Assembly: GCA_963778945.1 (NCBI GenBank)
Contig: CAVZWL010000012.1
Location: 28,898 to 92,897, forward strand
Source: Fen-1254 sp963778945
GTDB lineage: Bacteria; Bacteroidota; Ignavibacteria; UBA10030
Length of the DNA: 64,000 bases
Direction of reading: 5' to 3'
Below are positions 58,694 to 64,000 of this stretch, piece by piece. Under the pieces are notes generated by a model. The model ran no database searches and was not told the DNA's origin. It saw only the letters and a list, made by a program, of their open reading frames with translations. The position numbers and the translations under genes are program-made. Every line of letters begins with the position of its first letter. Within the stretch, counting starts at the first letter, position 1.

Positions 58694-59305
58694 TGCCGCC
58701 GATTCTGCATTCCACGGAAATCCCTTGAATCTCCCAATGACTACGACAATGGCATATATGGAAAACGCAATTGAGAGCGATAGGAAGATCCATGTTGCCA
58801 AACCGCCTGCAGTGAGCGCAATGTGAAAGAGGTCCCCTCTAAAGCCTGTAGCAAATGAAATGGTTTCACATATTAAGTCAAAAGTTGGTCTCAAACATAG
58901 TAACATAAAGAGAAATCCAATAAGGAATGCGTCTCTAGAGAATTTTCGTTGAAGAACGTAAACGCCAATTGCAATGCTCAAAAGATCGAGACAGTAAGGC
59001 GAGATAGTCATGATCAACTGGCTCCAATCGTTGGTGAAGCCTTCTGATTTGATCCAGGCCCCAGCAATCTCTCCAGCCCAAAACCTAGGAATAAGTTTGA
59101 CTTCGATAATCTGGCCGCCAACAAGGTATGCGCCCAGCAGATGGCTCAATTCATGGATAGGCGCGTAGACAAAATACCATAATATCGGAATGGTGCACAT
59201 ACACGCCACTATCGTTTGTTGTTTCCAGTCTCCCCTTAGATACAATACAAGAAGTGGAGCAACCACGATGATGAGTATTTCGAATGTGATCAGTAAATGG
59301 TTCAT
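58688..59305 (-). CDS. Membrane metallopeptidase-like protein (HELSH), cassette D
   Basis: The 205-residue product has about six membrane helices. IHELSHLLGAYLVGG at residues 52-66 contains HExxH within a membrane-embedded setting, as in site-2-protease (M50) relatives. A third metal ligand of the usual NPDG/DG kind is not obvious, so catalytic activity is uncertain. The ATG is 14 bases inside the right core, and the stop codon is within the left core. It is the only gene of the cassette. Confidence 0.7.
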   Translation of the reverse strand: MNHLLITFEILIIVVAPLLVLYLRGDWKQQTIVACMCTIPILWYFVYAPIHELSHLLGAYLVGGQIIEVKLIPRFWAGEIAGAWIKSEGFTNDWSQLIMTISPYCLDLLSIAIGVYVLQRKFSRDAFLIGFLFMLLCLRPTFDLICETISFATGFRGDLFHIALTAGGLATWIFLSLSIAFSIYAIVVVIGRFKGFPWNAESAAT

Positions 59306-59318
59306 GATAATGGCGTCA

Positions 59319-59325
59319 ACCTAAC
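59319..59325 (-). other. attC-like core, right end of cassette D
   Basis: ACCTAAC followed by GG, TTGGCGG and the shared 44-bp element at 59331-59374. Confidence 0.7.
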
Positions 59326-59680
59326 GGTTGGCGGCTAAAGTTTATCCCAAAATGTTATTATTCGAGCCGGAGGCCTGAGAATGCAACACGCCCAGCGTGT
59401 TACTAATTGACCTCCCTTCAATGACTACCGCTACCGCGCTGATAACTTTTCCCGAAGGGATGGATTCCCACAAAATACACTAAACAGGCGGAGCCCCATA
59501 ACTGTAACACGCGTAGCGTGTTTTCTCTTCAGTTCATGCTGAGAAATTTATTATTAAACATCTGAACCTCTATTTGCCACGTGTGTTGTTTGCATCCCGC
59601 TGTTTTGCAGCGGGGCTTAGCGCACCCGTTTACCCGCCATACTTTATCTTTTAGCGGGCACTCATCTGGCCAGCTTGCTG
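59326..59680. repeat. Palindrome-rich spacer between cassettes D and E (attC-like)
   Basis: Contains the shared element, the hairpins AACACGC-CCA-GCGTGTT (59385-59401) and AACACGC-GTA-GCGTGTT (59506-59522), and CCCGCC/GCGGGC arms around 59633-59658 that resemble the 30-bp repeat. No gene is visible. Confidence 0.7.
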
Positions 59681-59692
59681 GTTAGGCACCGG
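59681..59692 (-). other. attC-like core and 12-bp inverted repeat, left end of cassette E
   Basis: GTTAGGCACCGG is the perfect inverse of 60247-60258. The stop codon TAA of the cassette gene lies inside the core. Confidence 0.75.
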
Positions 59693-60209
59693 CTGACAAT
59701 TTATACGATGTATGCAAAACATTAATATGATGACGAACATGACCTGCCATAATGAAAGAAAGAGCACGAACAGAAATTGGATTATTGTTCGCCGTTCCCA
59801 TACGAATCCATTGCTTATCATTCAGTTGACATAGAACTTCTAGATTCGATTTCCTGAATAAGGAGAACTCTGCAAGAAGATCCTGCAATCTTCTTTCGCT
59901 GTAATTCGATTGAGCAATATATACATTATCGTCATATGTCGGAAGTGGAGCAATTTCGCCTCGGCTAATGCAAAAGGCCCGATAACCGAACACTCTTTCA
60001 ACATCAATCACATGACCGAGAACTTCACGGATGCTCCACTTGTTTGGAGCATAACGGTAAGTCTCTTGCTCTGGTCTTACTGATTTGACTAATTGCGCAA
60101 CATCATCTATCTGCATAGCGAGAACAGAAAGAATCTCAGATTCGGGAACAAGAGAAATATATTTTGAATAATATGATACATACTCATTTTCAGATGGCCT
60201 ATAAATCAT
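59682..60209 (-). CDS. DinB-superfamily protein, cassette E
   Basis: The 175-residue four-helix protein shows the DinB pattern: NKWSIREVLGHVIDVERVF (first histidine), FCISRGE, and FIMAGHVRHHINVL near the end (further histidines). The set could bind a metal. It is distinct from the DinB-like protein at 48917-49396. Function unknown; relatives are common in mobile gene pools. ATG 60209 is 43 bases inside the right core; the stop lies inside the left core. Confidence 0.85.
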   Translation of the reverse strand: MIYRPSENEYVSYYSKYISLVPESEILSVLAMQIDDVAQLVKSVRPEQETYRYAPNKWSIREVLGHVIDVERVFGYRAFCISRGEIAPLPTYDDNVYIAQSNYSERRLQDLLAEFSLFRKSNLEVLCQLNDKQWIRMGTANNNPISVRALSFIMAGHVRHHINVLHTSYKLSAGA

Positions 60210-60246
60210 ATCGCTGTTATCTCCAATTTTATGAAATTAATTTATA

Positions 60247-60258
60247 CCGGTGCCTAAC
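60247..60258 (-). other. attC-like core, right end of cassette E
   Basis: CCGGTGCCTAAC, containing GCCTAAC at 60252-60258. GG follows as in the other right ends, but the next spacer has a different inner sequence. Confidence 0.7.
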
Positions 60259-60720
60259 GGACCGGCGCTAAGCTGACGGCGCTGAAAACATTCCAATTGC
60301 AATACCGCCGCGTGTTCTTCAATCTTTTTATTTATTCATAAACTTTCTCACGCGAGCGTCTTAATGAAATTCCGTGAAACGGAATTACTTTAGCTACGCA
60401 AATCATTTTCTCTCATTCACCCGCGCTATCTTTAATATGTCTGCGTATTTATTGTGCACGCTGCCGCGTGCAATATTTTTACGCTGTCAGCTTGAGGTTT
60501 TCATCTTGACTACGTCAAGAATCTTCATGCAGATGACAGATAGTAGCATATGAAAGTGCAATCTAAAGCATAAAACTATGTGCCCTTAATTTACGCTAAA
60601 TTCGCCAATTATCTCAATCTGTCATTAGTAGCGACTGGATATTACCAAAAAGGAATCTCCCGATTATGTACATTATCAATTATCTAAGTCAACAACATTC
60701 ACAATCGAAGGAGATTCCCC
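60259..60720. repeat. Spacer upstream of the IS110-like transposase gene
   Basis: The segment 60268-60356 (with TTCCAATTGCAATACCGCCG) recurs at 63616-63703. A 43-bp stretch at 60486-60528, with the palindrome CTTGAC-TAC-GTCAAG, is identical to 63725-63767. After 60528 the sequence is unique to this copy up to the transposase start and probably contains the IS left end, where IS110 elements usually encode their guide (bridge) RNA. Confidence 0.65.
60486..60528. repeat. 43-bp identical repeat before the IS110-like gene, copy 1
   Basis: Begins GTCAGCTTGAGGTTTTCATC and ends GAATCTTCAT. The second copy is 63725-63767. In both cases an IS110-like start follows within about 190 bases, while the sequence in between differs, so this repeat may mark a common insertion target. 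Confidence 0.8.
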
Positions 60721-61686
60721 ATGTATTACTCAGGCATTGATTTGCATTCCGATAACTCTTATATCACAACGATGGATGATGATGGCACAATCGTAAAACG
60801 ACAACGCGTTGCCAATGATGATAAACTTGTTCTCGAATACTTTCATTCCCTGCCTGATCCTCATAAGGCGGTTGTTGAATCCACAACCGGTTGGTACTGG
60901 CTCGATGATCTGCTCTCTGATAACGGCATCGAACTAACCCTTGCCCATGCCAAATATCTCAAAGCCATATGTTACGCTAAAGTTAAAACCGATAAAATTG
61001 ATTCGAAAACTCTCGCTTTACTCTTACGACAAGGCCTCATTCCACGAGCTCATAAAATTAGTCGTGAACTGCGAGGACTGCGCGATACCATGCGTGTGCG
61101 CCTTCGCATTGTCCAGCAACGCTCCGATACTCTGCGGCGTATCAAGAGCATTCAGGCCAAATTTAACGGCTCTGTGCCCGATCCATACCACTTCCAACTT
61201 GCCGTTTCAGAACATATTCGAGATACCTTGAGCGATCAGATATTGGATCTCGAAAAATCATTACATCCTGTGCTTATCCCCAACGATGATATTCAACGCC
61301 TCTTGGACATTCCAGGGATCGGCAAGATATCTGCTTTTACCATCTATCTCGAAATCGACGGCATCGAACGCTTCGATTCGGATAAGAGGTTTGTCTCTTA
61401 TTGCCGACTGGTGCCTGCTGCCGACAATTCCAACAGAACCGTACATCATCGTTCAAGTAAGGATGGCAACAAATATTTAAAAATCGCTTTCTCCGATGCT
61501 GCTGTTCGCGCCGTTCAGTATTATCCCGAATACAAACGCTTCTTCCTCAAACGTGCCAAGCGTTCAGGTGAAGCTGTCGCCCGTACCTGTATCGCAAAAG
61601 AGCTAGCAAAGATTGTCTATTACATCTTAAAGAACAAAACACAATATAAAGGATTCAAGGGTCAGCCGACCCGCCAGAATGCGTAG
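60721..61686 (+). mobile_element. IS110-family transposase, complete
   Basis: The 321-residue enzyme has the IS110 DEDD domain: YSGIDLHSD (first D), VVESTTGWYW, then KTDKIDSKTLALLL (last acidic pair). The C-terminal Transposase_20 domain has DIPGIGKISAFTIYL and VHHRSSKDGNKYLKIA with the serine nucleophile. AAGGAG lies eight bases upstream. The ends are not inverted repeats, as usual for this group, so the borders are not precise. It sits in the spacer between cassettes E and F, on the strand opposite to the cassette genes. Confidence 0.93.
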
Positions 61687-62051
61687 CGGGCTGGTTATCC
61701 GACAGAAATCGCAGCAATGGCCACGTGTGCAAAGCCCGCATGCCTAACTAAGCGCTTCGAGCCTTGCTCGCTGGATTGGGACTGCACACGTTGTGCCGTT
61801 ATAATATCTGGGACTCAGTCGCTGAGAAGCGAATATCTTGTTCTGTTTTGCATGATCATTCGCGAACCCGTAAAATGGTTTGGACGCCTTGCTTATTGCT
61901 CGGTTTCCTTTCGATAGATTATCGGCTTTTGTCATCGCGTGCTTTCGGTCGAGTTTAGTCGTCAACAAATGTTGTCAATGAACTCAGCATTCCGCTATCG
62001 CGGAACGCATCGGGAGTATATTATTTACTTGACTCTGTCCTTTTTAAAATG
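61687..62051. repeat. Spacer downstream of the transposase, with an extra core-like site
   Basis: GCCTAAC at 61742-61748 is a further core-like site. From it to GTTAGGC at 62052 the distance is 317 bp, the size of the other spacers. 61802-61874 (with CTCAGTCGCTGAG hairpin) resembles 58389-58466. No gene is visible. Confidence 0.6.
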
Positions 62052-62058
62052 GTTAGGC
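62052..62058 (-). other. attC-like core, left end of cassette F
   Basis: GTTAGGC, preceded by TTTTTAAAATG as at cassettes A and D. Inner flank GTTAGGCGGCAGCA mirrors the right end in 13 of 14 positions. Confidence 0.7.
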
Positions 62059-62201
62059 GGCAGCATAATATATTTTATTTACGTATTGCGACCATTTATT
62101 TCGATAAATGTTTATGGGAAATACGAGTCGTTTAGAGTCGATGTTTGTTAGAACATAATGTACTTACCAATATGACAGAATTTATTTTGGCAAGCTCCAT
62201 C

Positions 62202-63545
62202 TTAAGTCGATCGCGAAAACATTTCCGAATAACCTTGTTCGCCACCGAAAACACTGATGGGACGAAAATGCTGTTCACCTTGATCCCCATTAACAATATT
62301 AAAATCTGGAACGAATGCATCGAATCGCATTCCTTGGAGCCATTTGGTGAAATTGTTCGGAATTACCTTATGCGGAGAAAATTTCAAAGCAAGAAGACGA
62401 GCCATTTCTGCTTCAGCAAGCCAACCTTCTCCACGCTGAGGTAGGTTGTTCGTCGAATCTTACCTTGGACTCCGCAGATAACACCATAACTTTGATTGAT
62501 ACTGAAACGTCGTTGGTTTCGGGAGTAAAATCCAAAATTGCCCAAAATTTTGTCGCGAAAGTAACTGATAAAATGAGTTGCATAGTCACTGAGTAAAATC
62601 TGCAAGGGATTGATCCAAGACTCGGAATTGTTTGTTTGTGATGTTCCAGAATCTGAGCGGATGATAAAACCCTTAGGAATTATCTGGAGAATTGTTTCAC
62701 CGTCCAATCGACTTTTGCCTGTTGCGGCGTTTTGTCAGGATTGTGGTAGCCGATTCCACTTCCGGGGGTGCAAAGGGTATGTCCACTATGCCGTTGAAAG
62801 CATTTTCAACTTTGGAGTTGAGTTCAACAGTGTCGAGTTCGATAATTGAATGAGACCTAGGTTTTTTTGGCATTCTGATCAGCTTCTGCCGAAGGCGAGA
62901 CCTTTGATCCTTTGAATTCCACTTGGTAACATGTTGTATGATCGTTTCTCTAGATCCAATATTATTGGTTAGCATGGAATGACACGAAGGATATTTCTGG
63001 CAAAAGCTAACCCACGAGGATTCGGATTCCGAAAAACCCTTTTCCAAAACTGATATTGCAAGTGCCTGTAATTCTGTTTTTGTCACAACATGGTTTGGAT
63101 TGACAATGAACGAATCTTCTATTATTCGAAGAACTTCTTCGTAATTAGCTAAGAGAAAAGCGCATCTCCATAATCTCCAATGGATTTTAAAAGGGCCATG
63201 TTCATGAAAGTCCAGATAAATTTCAAAAGCCTCTTCAAAACGTTCCTTTTGCAAAAGAACATCACCGGCAGCAAAACCTCGATTGAGAGAAAGAAGTTCT
63301 GTAACTGCCTTTTCTGAATTGCCAAGAAGGTGATCTATCTCGGCAATATCAATTCTGAGATGACGATGTAGATCGGAATATTCCGGAAGTTCCTTTAGTG
63401 CAACTGATTGAGCCTTATGGAGCAAAGCCTTGGCTAATATAAGTTTACCTTCCTTATCGCGAGCATACCAAGCATATTGTCTCAATAAAGTTACAACTGA
63501 GAAAGTATCCGTGGGACGATCACGTATGTCATAGAGAGTATGCAC
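62202..63545 (-). CDS. Cassette F protein: TPR-like N-terminus and unassigned C-terminus, probably frameshifted
   Basis: The first 282 residues (63545-62697) are helical with TPR-like pairs (ALLHKAQSVALKELPEYS, AVTELLSLNRGFAAGDVL). The frame then stops, but a neighbouring one continues plausibly: NPDKTPQQAKVDWTVKQFSR near 62750-62690, then IIPKGFIIRSDSGTSQ to about 62445, then RGEGWLAEAEMARLLALKF to the stop at 62202. The joined protein would be about 445 residues. I do not recognise the C-terminal part. Alternatives are one gene of 282 residues followed by remnants, or a true pseudogene. The start at 63545 is about 55 bases inside the right core. Confidence 0.5.
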
Positions 63546-63597
63546 AATCTAGATTCTTTCAATCTATGGGCGCTACACGATTTTAAAACTTGCTGCC

Positions 63598-63604
63598 ACC
63601 TAAC
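63598..63604 (-). other. attC-like core, right end of cassette F
   Basis: ACCTAAC followed by GG. The spacer beyond shares the segment type found after cassette E rather than the 44-bp element. Confidence 0.7.
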
Positions 63605-63959
63605 GGATGGGCATGAAGCTGCGGTACTGATAACTTTCCAATTGCAATACTGCCGCGCGTGCGTCCATCCTTTTAATTTATTCATAAACTTTTGCGCGCG
63701 TTAAAATTCACCTGCGCTATTTCCGTCAGCTTGAGGTTTTCATCTTGACTACGTCAAGAATCTTCATATAATTGACATCAAGCAACGTTCGCGCAAGCTA
63801 TAGCAGTCCAACTCACGTGATGCATTATTGCTCGTGCTTGAGGTTTGCTTCGTTGGCTGTGAATTATCATTTGGTGCTCTCATGCCCGTTTAGTAGTCTA
63901 CTTCTTTTATCCTGCACCCAACGAGCGCGACGTATTTTATTCATTTATGGAGTAATATC
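63605..63959. repeat. Spacer after cassette F with copies of the cassette E spacer repeats
   Basis: 63616-63703 resembles 60268-60356, and 63725-63767 is identical to 60486-60528. After that the sequence is unique up to the transposase start at 63960. No gene is visible. Confidence 0.7.
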
Positions 63960-64000
63960 ATGCCTTCTTTATCCAAAATCAATCCCAACTGTGCCGGTAT
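63960..64000 (+). CDS. Start of a second IS110-family transposase (partial, runs off the window)
   Basis: The ATG at 63960 follows a GGAG site. The 13 visible residues read MPSLSKINPNCAG, like the N-terminus of many IS110-family transposases (often INPN-AGID). This is only a short match, but the identical 43-bp repeat upstream, shared with the complete IS110-like gene, supports it. The element differs from the first, since the leader and N-terminus are not alike. Confidence 0.5.
   Translation, partial: MPSLSKINPNCAG

Noticed and set aside
1..64000. rRNA and tRNA genes
   Set aside because: Looked for rRNA-like stretches and tRNA cloverleaves (GGTTCGAATCC-type arms) in the gaps; none was convincing. 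Small RNAs cannot be excluded by eye.

Overview
The window looks like part of a chromosome from a Gram-negative bacterium of the Fibrobacterota-Chlorobiota-Bacteroidota assemblage, most likely an Ignavibacteria-type lineage (inference). Two proteins end in a type IX secretion sorting domain of the NPFNPST type. LptF/LptG indicate an outer membrane. PlsY, ClpC, RsmI, PurB and a complete nadC-nadA-nadB operon are ordinary chromosomal genes. No rRNA or tRNA gene was recognised. About twenty single-base frame shifts break otherwise well conserved genes (lptF, lptG, clpC, nadC, nadB and others). I read these mainly as indel errors in the assembly, so several genes are reported as one locus in two to five pieces.

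Layout. 1-9.4 kb (minus strand): a sensory block of a HisKA_2 kinase, a REC-PAS-GAF protein without output domain, pdxH, a hybrid kinase and an Hpt protein. 9.5-12 kb: lptF-lptG. 12.3-14.1 kb: a coiled-coil membrane protein and a lipoprotein. 14.2-17.6 kb: clpC with promoter and terminator, then rluE. 17.8-31 kb: a DUF362-type secreted protein split by an in-frame TGA, an HhH-GPD glycosylase, a lipoprotein, rsmI, nadE, purB, a DegP-type protease, plsY, an ABC-type membrane protein, dinB and an acyl-CoA synthetase. 31.3-36.8 kb: three co-directional secreted proteins, including a tandem-repeat protein and a large protein with a C39-like peptidase domain. 37-43 kb: a redox-signalling neighbourhood with a zinc ribbon protein, archaemetzincin, a sigma-54 activator, a sensor kinase with c-type haem motifs, and two GcvH-like proteins that lack the lipoyl lysine. 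A good sigma-54 promoter lies upstream of the kinase. 44.5-48.1 kb: nadC-nadA-nadB. 48.1-54.8 kb: a transglutaminase-like protein, a DinB-like protein, a PAS protein, an AhpD-like protein, an M3-like metallopeptidase and a GPH sugar symporter.

The most unusual part is 55.5-63.6 kb. Six units, each holding one or two minus-strand genes, are bounded by GTTAGGY on the left and RCCTAAC on the right. These are the core sites of integron attC recombination sites. The units carry typical cassette cargo: hepT-mntA, a RelE/Phd pair, twin lipoproteins, a membrane metallopeptidase, a DinB-like protein and a TPR-like protein. Each pair of ends carries a unit-specific inverted repeat of about 12-20 bp. 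Between units lie 245-410 bp palindrome-rich spacers that share repeats with each other; they are much longer than usual attC sites. One spacer holds an IS110-family transposase, and a second one begins at the right edge. A 14-copy 30-bp palindromic tandem repeat adjoins the left end. No integrase is in view, so this is best called a CALIN-like (integrase-less) cassette array, possibly of a new attC type.

Intergenic DNA elsewhere is filled with degenerate heptanucleotide (7-bp) repeats in both orientations, another feature worth following up.
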